Source of the DNA: a virus
Strand: one strand, 5' to 3'
Length of the DNA stretch: 20,115 nucleotides
Virus record (IMG/VR): IMGVR_UViG_3300045286_000132
Span: 1 to 20,115 of that record
A program made the translations under genes and the position numbers. Numbering within the stretch: position 1 is the stretch's first letter; each line of letters begins with the position of its first letter. The notes beneath the pieces are model-generated. The model was not told the origin of the DNA and ran no database searches. It saw only the letters and a program-made list of their open reading frames with translations. Positions 1-6,877 of this stretch are shown here, piece by piece.

Positions 1-32
1 TCATGAGGTACCTTCGGTTAGTGATGTTGCGG

Positions 33-61
33 ATGTTAGTTGTCTTCCAGCGGTCGGTCAA
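33..61 (-). promoter_or_regulatory. Putative repressor (cI-type) promoter, leftward
   Basis: On the minus strand, TTGACC (complement of 56-61) and TAACAT (complement of 33-38) are separated by exactly 17 bases, a good match to a sigma-70 promoter. Downstream on the same strand lie GAAGG (complement of 11-15) and, six bases further, an ATG whose first base is position 4. This fits a divergent repressor gene that leaves the window at once. The gene itself cannot be seen, so calling it cI is inference from its position opposite a Cro-like gene. Confidence 0.5.
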
Positions 62-68
62 GTAAGAT
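40..68 (+). promoter_or_regulatory. Putative rightward (cro) promoter
   Basis: TTGTCT (40-45) and TAAGAT (63-68) are separated by 17 bases, a sigma-70-like promoter reading toward the Cro-like gene that starts at 99. It interleaves almost completely with the leftward promoter at 33-61, so only one could be occupied by RNA polymerase at a time. Two GTTAGT hexamers (17-22 and 35-40, spaced 18 bp) and repeated CTACC/CAACC blocks (71-86) are candidate operator half-sites. Confidence 0.5.
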
Positions 69-98
69 GCCTACCGTCTACCAACCGGAGTTTCTCAC

Positions 99-305
99 GT
101 GGTAACCTCGAAGCCGATCAAGAAGACCGCCCTGCTGGCAAAGGCCGGTGGCGTGGTCGCACTCGCCCGCCTCTTCGGCATCTCGCATAGTGCGGTGTCG
201 CAATGGGGCGAGACTGTCCCTCAGGACCGCATCAACGAACTGCGGCTCGACGCGAAAACGAGCCATTGGTTCACGAAGGAAGGCGACTTGCGTGCTCGGG
301 GCTGA
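99..305 (+). CDS. Cro-like transcriptional regulator
   Basis: A 68-residue protein with a single helix-turn-helix. The segment LARLFGISHSAVSQWG (about residues 22-37) is the recognition unit, followed by VPQDRINELRL, the usual tail of Cro/YdaS-type small phage regulators. It probably binds operators between itself and the divergent gene at the left edge and represses the repressor promoter on lytic entry. The GTG start at 99 is chosen because CCGGAG lies eight bases upstream, and no in-frame ATG precedes the helix-turn-helix. It is the first gene of the rightward operon. YdaS-type antitoxins share this fold, so that label is an alternative, but the divergent-promoter context favours a Cro role. 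Confidence 0.8.
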   Translation: MVTSKPIKKTALLAKAGGVVALARLFGISHSAVSQWGETVPQDRINELRLDAKTSHWFTKEGDLRARG

Positions 306-344
306 ACGGCGTACGCTCTTCGTCCCCTACCGGAGTCGCCCGCC

Positions 345-371
345 ATGTCCACCCCCGACAACCGGGGGTGA
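345..371 (+). CDS. Putative 8-codon leader ORF upstream of the primase
   Basis: ATG at 345 opens an ORF reading MSTPDNRG and ending at TGA 369-371, three bases before the primase ATG at 375 and in the same frame. GGAG (333-336) sits upstream at usable spacing, in a context (ACCGGAG) like that before the Cro gene. The primase start has a poorer site: G-runs partly held in the hairpin 350-370. Translating the leader would open that hairpin and allow re-initiation. Alternatively the primase originally began at 345 and the TGA is a mutation or a sequencing error. Confidence 0.35.
   Translation: MSTPDNRG
350..370 (+). promoter_or_regulatory. Hairpin over the primase translation start region
   Basis: CACCCCCG (350-357) pairs perfectly with CGGGGGTG (363-370), leaving the 5-base loop ACAAC. 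The 3' arm contains the G-run nearest the primase start at 375. No T-tract follows, so this is more plausibly a translational control structure than a terminator. Its effect is inferred. Confidence 0.5.
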
Positions 372-374
372 GGG

Positions 375-2864
375 ATGTTCAATCTACCGACATCGCTCAC
401 CCCCTGGGCGGCCTTTCGCCGCTTCCTGATCTGCGAGTTCGTTCCGCTACCCTCAGGGAAGACCGACAAGGTCCCCCTGCTGCCTTCCCTGCAAGGCCCG
501 CACGGCAGGCCCTTCGAGCGCGGGGACGCCCACGATGCCGCCACGCAGCTATCGCTACTCGAAGCCCAGGCGTGGCTCGAAGTCGCGCAGCAGACCTTCC
601 CGGCCCGTCAGTTCGGCGTAGGCTTTGCGTTCAATCAAGCCGACGGGTGGTGGTTCCTTGACATAGATCATTGCATCGTCGACGGGGCGTGGTCGCCAGT
701 CGCGCTGCAGATGATGCTCGAAGCGTTTCCGCGCTCGCCGGTGGAACTCTCGCACTCAGGGCAAGGCCTGCACATCTTCGGGCGAGGCGTGCCGCCGGTG
801 CACTCGACGAAGAACGGGCAATGGGGCCTTGAGCTTTACCACAAGGATCGCTTCGTCGCCTTGACCGGGCGCATGGTCCGCGAGGGCGATCTTTGCGCTG
901 ACTCAAGCGCAAACCTCAATTGGCTTGTTAGCACTTACTTTCAACCCAAGGTCGCAGGCGACACGGTCGACTGGCAGGAAGGCCCGGATCCCGAGTGGCA
1001 CGGCGAGCCTGACGACGATCGCCTGATCGAGTGGGCCTGCAGGCTGCCACCCGGCACCTGGGGCTCGGTCCCCTTCGGCGCGCTGTGGATGGCTGATGTG
1101 TCGGTGCTGTCGCAAGCCTACCCCGATGCACAGCGTGACTTCGATCACAGTCGGGCCGATCTCGCGCTCGCGACTGAACTGGCGAAGATGACGGGCTACG
1201 ATGGCCCGCGCATCGAGCGGCTCATGAGGCGCAGTGCGCTGGCCCGCGACAAGTGGGATCACCACGGCAGTTACCTGCGCGAACTGACGATCGGCCGCGG
1301 TGTGGGCGCCGCCCGGGAAGCAGCCGCACGAGCCCGGGCTGCCGGCAACGTGCCATGGCCGCGACAGGCCTGGGCACCCGTGCAGGTGGCGCCAGCAGCA
1401 CCGGCGACGGCGGGCGTGGTGCCTGAGCCGCCCGTTGCAGGGCAGTGGGTTGATCCGACCTACCGCTACGCTGTCGGCTCGTTCGTGCCCTACGGGCAGT
1501 TGCCCGACTACTGTCAAGGCTACAGCTACGTGCACGAGCGCGAAGAGGTCATTGACCCTGAAGGCCGCGCCTACAGCCACGCGCAGTTCAAGAACTGGCA
1601 CCTTGGGCGGGCCTGGGGCAAGGATCCGACGAATGCAGCCACCCGCGACGCCTGGGAAGCTGCAGTGCCCTTCTCGCAGCGATACGACCGCACTGTCGAG
1701 TGGTACGACGAGCCCTTCATGCGCGAGGTGCGTTTCGACGATCGTCGCTGCCTGAACATCGGCAAGCTGCCCGACGTCGCTACCCGACCTGCCACCCGCG
1801 AGCAGAAGCGTACCTTCATGCGTCACCTGCAGTGGCTCTTCCCGAACCGCGACGCCCGCCGGATCCTGCTCGCCCATATGACCCGCGCCGTGCAGCGCAG
1901 GGGCCACCGGATCGGGTGGGCGCCCGTGATCCAAGGGGCTGAAGGCACAGGTAAATCGCTCGTCGTCAACTTGCTGGAGTACGCGGTAGGCCACAGCAAG
2001 TGCGTGCTCGTGAACACCCCGCAGATCGCGAAGAACGGACAAATCGGCTTCAACGCGGATATGGAAGGCGCCTTGCTGGCAATCATGAACGAGTCGAAGC
2101 TGGCGGACGCCCGGGACGTGCTTGAGGTGCTGAAACCGTTCCTGACCGACGACCACATCCGAGTCGAAGGCAAAGGGATTGCCTCGAAGCGGGTGCGCAA
2201 CTTCATGAATTGGATCGCCGTCACGAACCATAAGACGGGCGTGCCAATCGAAGAGGGCGGCCGACGGTGGGCGCCTCTCTACACGGCGCAGCAACCTGAC
2301 TCGAAGTTCAATACAGCAGTGCCGTCGGCCTTCTGGAAATGGTGCCAGGACTCAGCGAACAGAGAAGCGGTCGCTCACTTCCTAGGCACTTTGCAGGTGG
2401 TTCGAGCCCCTGCTTGCGATCCGACGGCGGACTACACCCGAGCACCCGTCACCCCCGATACCGACGAAGCGATCCGCGAATCACTGGGTGCCTGGGAGCA
2501 GGAGATCCAAGAGGCGATCGACTCGGGCGTCGACGGCTTCAAAGGCGGCGTGATCTCCAGTTTGTGCGTCATGAAGCTGATCCCGCGGCTGAAGACCCGG
2601 GCCTTGAAAGCCACGATGGCCCGCCTGGGCTACGTGCCGCACCCCGCGCTGCCGGACGGTCGAGTGAACACCGTGCTCGATCTTTCGAAGTCGCTGGCGG
2701 ACCATCAACGGAAGCCGCGGCTCTATGTGCACCGCAGCAATGTCGCGGTCCTCGCCATTTCTGATCCCGCCGAAGTCTCGCGAGCGTACGTCAAGATCTG
2801 GAACGATCAGCCGGTATTGACAATGGTTCCTCCGCCGCCGCAACTCGGGGGTCATTCGGGGTAA
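375..2864 (+). CDS. Phage primase-polymerase/helicase fusion (NrS-1-like, DUF5906 helicase)
   Basis: An 829-residue replication protein. The N-terminal third looks like an archaeo-eukaryotic-type primase-polymerase: FLDIDH (residues 94-99, metal-binding D96 and D98), HSGQGLH (127-133), then LYHKDRFVALTG. Residues about 205-310 match the primase C-terminal helical region (ADLALATELAKMTG, then LARDKWD). The C-terminal half is an AAA+/SF3-type helicase: Walker A GAEGTGKS (about 521-528), a Walker B region ending in MNES (about 570-573), sensor-1 NWIAVTNH (612-619) and a candidate arginine finger RRW (630-632). It would unwind and prime phage DNA at the origin. ATG 375 lies directly after the TGA of a short in-frame leader and has a weak ribosome site, so an ancestral start at 345 is possible. 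A repeat-rich non-coding block follows immediately. Confidence 0.85.
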   Translation: MFNLPTSLTPWAAFRRFLICEFVPLPSGKTDKVPLLPSLQGPHGRPFERGDAHDAATQLSLLEAQAWLEVAQQTFPARQFGVGFAFNQADGWWFLDIDHCIVDGAWSPVALQMMLEAFPRSPVELSHSGQGLHIFGRGVPPVHSTKNGQWGLELYHKDRFVALTGRMVREGDLCADSSANLNWLVSTYFQPKVAGDTVDWQEGPDPEWHGEPDDDRLIEWACRLPPGTWGSVPFGALWMADVSVLSQAYPDAQRDFDHSRADLALATELAKMTGYDGPRIERLMRRSALARDKWDHHGSYLRELTIGRGVGAAREAAARARAAGNVPWPRQAWAPVQVAPAAPATAGVVPEPPVAGQWVDPTYRYAVGSFVPYGQLPDYCQGYSYVHEREEVIDPEGRAYSHAQFKNWHLGRAWGKDPTNAATRDAWEAAVPFSQRYDRTVEWYDEPFMREVRFDDRRCLNIGKLPDVATRPATREQKRTFMRHLQWLFPNRDARRILLAHMTRAVQRRGHRIGWAPVIQGAEGTGKSLVVNLLEYAVGHSKCVLVNTPQIAKNGQIGFNADMEGALLAIMNESKLADARDVLEVLKPFLTDDHIRVEGKGIASKRVRNFMNWIAVTNHKTGVPIEEGGRRWAPLYTAQQPDSKFNTAVPSAFWKWCQDSANREAVAHFLGTLQVVRAPACDPTADYTRAPVTPDTDEAIRESLGAWEQEIQEAIDSGVDGFKGGVISSLCVMKLIPRLKTRALKATMARLGYVPHPALPDGRVNTVLDLSKSLADHQRKPRLYVHRSNVAVLAISDPAEVSRAYVKIWNDQPVLTMVPPPPQLGGHSG

Positions 2865-3046
2865 GCATTCGGGGGCCTTCAGTTTCATAGGTAAAACCCC
2901 CGAACCCCCGAATCCCCCCGAATAAATTAGGTTCATGGCTCAAGAGTGAAATTAGTACATGTTGTTACAGTCAGTAAAATATCCTCGCGTACGCGAGGGC
3001 GCACGCGCGAAGAGTGGAAAATTCGGGGGTTCGGGGGTTCGGGGGG
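2843..3046. repeat. Iteron-like TTCGGGGG repeat block; candidate origin or packaging site
   Basis: The 8-mer TTCGGGGG occurs as three perfect tandem copies at 3022-3045. Its complement CCCCCGAA occurs as three near-tandem copies at 2897-2922, so the two arrays form an almost perfect 26-27 bp inverted repeat about 98 bp apart. Further G-runs lie at 2847-2851, 2858-2861 and 2871-2875, overlapping the end of the primase gene. The core between the arms is AT-richer (about 2921-2982) and contains a perfect palindrome at 2983-2998. The stretch 2865-3110 has no supportable gene. Its place between the primase-helicase and the small terminase suits a replication origin or a cos/pac site; the choice is inference. 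Confidence 0.6.
2983..2998. repeat. Perfect 16-bp palindrome CCTCGCGTACGCGAGG
   Basis: CCTCGCGTACGCGAGG equals its own reverse complement. It sits between the two arms of the TTCGGGGG inverted repeat and beside an AT-richer stretch containing GTAAAATAT. It could be a dimeric protein-binding site or part of an extrudable structure. No T-tract follows it. Confidence 0.65.
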
Positions 3047-3110
3047 AAGCCCGAAGTGAGATGTGATCGCTAGGTAACTGACCGATCTTTGCGCTAGGAT
3101 CGCGACCATC

Positions 3111-3920
3111 ATGGCCTTGACCCCCAAGCAGAAGCGATTCGCTGACGAGTACCTTGTCGACCTGAACGCGACGGCTGCCGCTGTGCGCGCGGGGCTCGGG
3201 CCGAAAGGCGGCTTCAGGACTCGCGAGACTGCAGCCCAGGCCGGCCATGTCATGCTCACGAACGCTGACGTAGCCGAATATGTAACAGCGCGACAGGCTG
3301 AGATGTCCGAGCAACTGTCGATCGACGCGAAGACGGTCATCAAGCTGTACTGGGACATCGCGACCGCGGACGCGAGCGAGATCGTAAGCGGGCTTAAGCG
3401 CCCCTGCCGCCACTGCTACGGGATCGGCTTTGCTTACCAGTGGAAGAGCGAAGCCGAGTACGCAGAGGCTTACGAGCGTGAGCTACTGGCTGCCGAGCGC
3501 GACAAGCGGCTGCCTGTGCTGCCTGACTGCAGCGGCGGCTTCGAGTACGACTGGCGCCTTGCCCCGAACCAAGACTGCCCGCAGTGCGAGGGCGAGGGCC
3601 GCCTCGAAGTCCGTATCAACGACACGAGTCGACTGACGGGCAAGGCCCGCCGCCTGTTCGCAGGCATCAAGCAGACGCGGCTCGGCACTGAAGTCAAGAT
3701 GCGTGATCAAGATGGTGCTTTGCGTGCGGTCGCTGCGCACCTGGGCATCACGCTCGAAAGCTTCCGCATGAGCGATCCGAGCAACGTGCCCTACACGGCC
3801 GACATGCTGGCGGAACTGGGCGAGGATGAACTCGAAGCGCTCGAAGCTGCCCGCCTGAAGTTAGACAAGGTACGCGAACTCGCGACGGCAGCGGTCGGCA
3901 AGGCGAAGGCGGTTGCCTGA
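3111..3920 (+). CDS. terS: Terminase small subunit with zinc-ribbon-like insert
   Basis: The N-terminus (LTPKQKRFADEYLVDLNATAA, beginning at residue 3) is the classic Terminase_2-type DNA-binding domain that recognises the packaging site and recruits the large subunit. The end of the recognisable family region, RAVAAHLGI, lies near residues 205-213. Between them is an insert with CRHC (C99, C102), C140 and CPQCEGEG (C156, C159), resembling DnaJ-type CxxCxGxG zinc ribbons. At 269 residues it is longer than the usual 150-180, and the insert accounts for much of the excess. ATG 3111 has AGGA at 3096-3099. The stop overlaps the large-subunit start, so the two are probably translationally coupled. 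Confidence is high for the family; metal binding by the insert is inferred. Confidence 0.88.
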   Translation: MALTPKQKRFADEYLVDLNATAAAVRAGLGPKGGFRTRETAAQAGHVMLTNADVAEYVTARQAEMSEQLSIDAKTVIKLYWDIATADASEIVSGLKRPCRHCYGIGFAYQWKSEAEYAEAYERELLAAERDKRLPVLPDCSGGFEYDWRLAPNQDCPQCEGEGRLEVRINDTSRLTGKARRLFAGIKQTRLGTEVKMRDQDGALRAVAAHLGITLESFRMSDPSNVPYTADMLAELGEDELEALEAARLKLDKVRELATAAVGKAKAVA

Positions 3921-5481
3921 TCTCTTCGACCCTCGCGCCCGGCTGCAGTCGCAAGCCTGGGCCCTCAAGCGGGGCGCAAAGGCGGCGACTGCAGCGGCCC
4001 CCTCCCGTGACGGCGTCCCCGACCTGATCATCATAAAGGCGGCGCGCGGTAAGAAGTCTTTCCGCTACTTTTTCGAGCACTTCGCGTGGCCCGTGCTGCA
4101 GCCTGGGCGGGGGTTCGTCGACAACTGGCACGTCCATGTGCTTTGCGAGCACATGGAAGCGCTCAAGCGAGGGCAGATCCGTAAGTTGCTCGTGAATCTC
4201 CCATTCAGAATGCTCAAATCGTCAATCATGTCGCAGGCTTTTCAGGCCTGGGATTGGATCGACAACCCGAGCCGGCAGTACCTCACCGGCAGCTACTCGA
4301 AGGACGTCGCCACGCGCGATGCAGTCGAAACGCGGAAGATCATCGAGAGCCCGCTCTACCGTGCGGCTTACGGCGACCGCTTCCGCATGTCGAGTGACCA
4401 GAACGTCAAGACCCGCTTCGAGAACGACAAACGAGGCTCGCGGATCATCACGTCGACCGATGCAGCGGTCATGGGCTTCGGCGGCGACGTGCGCCTACTC
4501 GACGACCCGGTCAGTGCGCAACAGGCGAACAGCCTGATCGCGATCAACAACTCGATCGAGTTCTACCGCGGGGCGTTTGCCACCCGCGCCAACGATCCGG
4601 GTGACATCCGCATAGCGGTGGTGCACCAGCGTGTGCACGTCGACGACCTGACGGGCTGGCTGCTGGCGAACGAAGACGGATGGGAGCACCTGATCTTTCC
4701 GTTTCGCTACGAGCCCGACAACAAGCTGCTGCGGAAGACGACGAGCCTGGGTTTCCACGATCCGCGCACGACTGAAGGCGAACTGATCCACCCTTCACGA
4801 ATCGACGAGACGTCGGCTGCAGCGTTAGAAAAGACGCTCGGCAGCTACCACACGAAGGCGCAGCTACAGCAGGACCCCGAACCGCGGGGTGGCGTCATCT
4901 TCAAGCGTGACGAGTGGAAGTACTGGAAGGTGCTGCCTGAGATCGATGAGATCGTCATCACAGTCGACTGCACGTTCAAGGATCTGCAGACATCGGATCA
5001 CGTTGCGATCCAGGCCTGGGGAGCGAAGTACGGCGGCGCGAACACTTACCTGCTGCCCGGGCGCATCAAGGAACGCATGGGCTTCGCTGCGACGGTGCAG
5101 GCGGTGCGCAACATGAAGGCCCTGTACCCCGATGCGATCGCGGTCCTGATCGAGGACAAGGCGAACGGCAGCGCAGTGATCGAGACGCTGACTGACGAGA
5201 TCCAAGGGGTGCTAGCGATCCAGCCTGAAGGCGGCAAGGCAGCCCGGGCCTATGCGATGCAGCCGACCCAGGAAGCCGGCAACGTGTGGCTGCCTGACCC
5301 GTCAGTCGACCCCACGATCGAGCAGTTCGTCGGGACCTGCTCGAAGTTCACGGGCGCGGAAGGCGGCGACGATGACGAAGTCGACGCGATGACTCAGTAC
5401 CAGAACTGGCGCCGTGTGCGCGAGAAGGGCAGCGGCTTGCAGGACTTCATGCGCGAGCAAATGGAAGCGAAGAAGGGGTAA
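3913..5481 (+). CDS. terL: Terminase large subunit (ATPase-nuclease)
   Basis: A 522-residue DNA-packaging motor. The ATPase domain carries LPFRMLKSS (K102, S103), the P-loop form of the Terminase_6-type family, whose usual sequence is PPRHMKS. Its Walker B is DVRLLDDP (D197, D198). The C-terminal RNase-H-fold nuclease shows VDCTFKD (D352), IEDKANG (D415) and DDDEVDA (D491), matching the acidic metal-binding residues. It would cut concatemers and pump DNA through the portal encoded downstream. The TTG start at 3913 overlaps the small-subunit stop by eight bases; no better start lies before the conserved region. Length and domain order are normal for the family. Confidence 0.93.
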   Translation: MPDLFDPRARLQSQAWALKRGAKAATAAAPSRDGVPDLIIIKAARGKKSFRYFFEHFAWPVLQPGRGFVDNWHVHVLCEHMEALKRGQIRKLLVNLPFRMLKSSIMSQAFQAWDWIDNPSRQYLTGSYSKDVATRDAVETRKIIESPLYRAAYGDRFRMSSDQNVKTRFENDKRGSRIITSTDAAVMGFGGDVRLLDDPVSAQQANSLIAINNSIEFYRGAFATRANDPGDIRIAVVHQRVHVDDLTGWLLANEDGWEHLIFPFRYEPDNKLLRKTTSLGFHDPRTTEGELIHPSRIDETSAAALEKTLGSYHTKAQLQQDPEPRGGVIFKRDEWKYWKVLPEIDEIVITVDCTFKDLQTSDHVAIQAWGAKYGGANTYLLPGRIKERMGFAATVQAVRNMKALYPDAIAVLIEDKANGSAVIETLTDEIQGVLAIQPEGGKAARAYAMQPTQEAGNVWLPDPSVDPTIEQFVGTCSKFTGAEGGDDDEVDAMTQYQNWRRVREKGSGLQDFMREQMEAKKG

Positions 5482-5515
5482 GCTACCGACTCCCGTAACT
5501 CTTGAAGGAGCAGCC

Positions 5516-5803
5516 ATGTCCTACACCTTTACGGTCAAGCGGCCTACTAAGAGCGAAGCGAAGCATGCGGTGCGTGCCGAGTTCGACAAGATCGTCAGCA
5601 ACCAACCGCCGCACGCGCGCGACTGCAACGGCGTCATCGCAGCGGCCGACGCCTTCATCGATGCCCTCGACGACCGCGACGGGCACGACTTCGAGGTGTC
5701 GATCTACGGCTCGGTGTCGTGGTGGGGCACCTGGGGCACAGAAGCAGCGACTGTCGTGCAGGTCAGTGCGAACATCACTGCCCGGACGGTTGCCAAGACC
5801 TGA
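5516..5803 (+). CDS. Small hypothetical protein
   Basis: A 95-residue protein that I do not recognise. The start at ATG 5516 is clear: AAGGAG at 5505-5510 is five bases upstream, whereas the longer open frame from 5414 runs back into the terminase gene. It begins MSYTFTVKRPTKSEAKHAV and continues with a lysine/aspartate-rich helical part (AVRAEFDKIV, AAADAFIDALDD). The second half is beta-rich (FEVSIYGSVSWWGTWGT). There is no signal peptide, membrane segment or cysteine pair. Lying between the terminase and the portal-proximal genes, it is probably a small accessory protein of the packaging/head operon, but the sequence gives no specific function. Confidence 0.7.
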   Translation: MSYTFTVKRPTKSEAKHAVRAEFDKIVSNQPPHARDCNGVIAAADAFIDALDDRDGHDFEVSIYGSVSWWGTWGTEAATVVQVSANITARTVAKT

Positions 5804-5840
5804 AGGCGAGCACCCACTCGCCAGCCGGCCGGGTCCGTGC

Positions 5841-5854
5841 CACAATCCCGGCCA
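5841..5854 (+). promoter_or_regulatory. CACAATCC element, copy 1
   Basis: CACAATCCCGGCCAC lies about 30 bases upstream of the GTG at 5879. A closely related string, CACAATCCGGTCCAC, occurs at 20084-20098, also just before a ribosome binding site. CACAAT could serve as a -10 hexamer, but there is no convincing -35 at 17 bases. A shared promoter or regulatory element is a weak inference from position and similarity. Confidence 0.25.
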
Positions 5855-5878
5855 CGCAAGGCTTCGGAGGTGCGCCCG

Positions 5879-6877
5879 GTGGATCCGCTCGAACGAGTGC
5901 AGCGCTACCTGCGCAAGGGCGACGTGCCGGGGCACGAGTTCCACGGGAACCAATACTCGGGCGGTCAGAGCGGCGGGGCTGAACGGCCCCCGAAGCCCCG
6001 GATGGGGGAGAACGCTGACGAAGTGTTCCGCGCCTTCAAGACTGCAGCGATGGGCGGGGTTGTCGATTCACGTTACGGCATCCTTTACCCCGTCGCGCGG
6101 CACCCGGGCGGCGGCCCGACCTACACATTTCAGGGCAGCGGCAAACTCGGCATTGCGGGCGACAACGGCATGTCTGTTCGCGATGCGACTGCCGCTGAAG
6201 AAAACGAGTTTCACAGCGATCTCGGGCACGATCGACTGTGGATCTACACGCAGACTCGTCCAGGCTACGGCAGCGGCGGCAAAGCACAGCGGATGCTGAC
6301 CGAACTGCACAGCCCGAGCGGTAACGACTTCGCGCACCGTAAGGCAGTCGACGCCCACCTGCGCAAGGGCGACGTGCCCGGCCATGAGTTCCACGGCAAT
6401 CAGTGGACCGGCGGTCAAGGTGGCGGCAAGGGCGACATGTCCGAGGGTTACAAGATGTCGCCCGCCGACATCCCCCGTGCGCCTGCACGGGACGTCCCTG
6501 ACGGCGAAGCCGGCAAGCGCTTCAGGGAAGTCGAGGATCGGTTCGCGAACGAGATCGCCCATGTGGGTGTCGACGCGATGCTCGCCCGATACGCGGCGAT
6601 CAAGGAACCTGACGATACGAAGGGCGGCCGGATCATTAACACCGACACCTTCCGCGAACTATCTCCCGACTACCGCGCCGATCGTAGCAACTCTTCAGCA
6701 GTGCACGAGCCTGCAAGCTACCTTGCGAAGATCGCTCTCGCACGTGCCATTGCCGCGCTTCCGGTATCAGGGTTGGCGGTCTTTACGGCAGGTGGTTCAG
6801 GGGCGGGCAAGTCGAGTGGCCTCGATGCGCGACGCGCCGAAGAAGTAATCGCCAAGTTCCTCGGGGGCACGTTGTAA
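5879..6877 (+). CDS. Modular protein with two GHEFHGNQ motifs and a truncated zeta-toxin-like P-loop
   Basis: A 332-residue protein. GTG 5879 is chosen because GGAGG (5866-5870) is eight bases upstream; an in-frame GTG at 5837 lacks a good site. Two copies of KGDVPGHEFHGNQ followed by (Y/W)(S/T)GGQ occur at about residues 12-30 and 162-180. Between them is an unrecognised Gly-rich globular stretch. After the second copy come IINTDTFRELSPDYRADRS and SAVHEPASYLAK, which resemble the region preceding the P-loop in phage zeta-toxin-like kinases, and then AVFTAGGSGAGKSS (Walker A GGSGAGKS at 305-312). Only about 20 residues follow, so most of the kinase core and its catalytic residues are missing. 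The stop overlaps the portal ATG by one base. It is probably a head-associated polyvalent-type protein; enzymatic activity is doubtful. Confidence 0.65.
   Translation: MDPLERVQRYLRKGDVPGHEFHGNQYSGGQSGGAERPPKPRMGENADEVFRAFKTAAMGGVVDSRYGILYPVARHPGGGPTYTFQGSGKLGIAGDNGMSVRDATAAEENEFHSDLGHDRLWIYTQTRPGYGSGGKAQRMLTELHSPSGNDFAHRKAVDAHLRKGDVPGHEFHGNQWTGGQGGGKGDMSEGYKMSPADIPRAPARDVPDGEAGKRFREVEDRFANEIAHVGVDAMLARYAAIKEPDDTKGGRIINTDTFRELSPDYRADRSNSSAVHEPASYLAKIALARAIAALPVSGLAVFTAGGSGAGKSSGLDARRAEEVIAKFLGGTL

Noticed and set aside
350-370. Hairpin before the primase as a rho-independent terminator
   Set aside because: There is no T-tract after the stem, and the coding region starts five bases later.
903-2294. 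A 463-residue open frame on the minus strand opposite the primase-helicase
   Set aside because: The + strand protein has conserved primase and helicase motifs. The minus frame has no recognisable domain and is open because of GC-rich codon bias.
3022-3046. Canonical intramolecular G-quadruplex
   Set aside because: Only three separate G-runs are present, and four are needed for a standard fold, so this is not claimed.
4195-4225. Apparently deviant Walker A in the large terminase (Leu, not Gly, before the Lys)
   Set aside because: The PP-R-H-M-K-S form is usual in this terminase family, so this is not an anomaly.
5414-5515. Upstream extension of the 95-residue protein
   Set aside because: It would overlap the terminase end out of frame, and a strong AAGGAG site marks ATG 5516 as the start.
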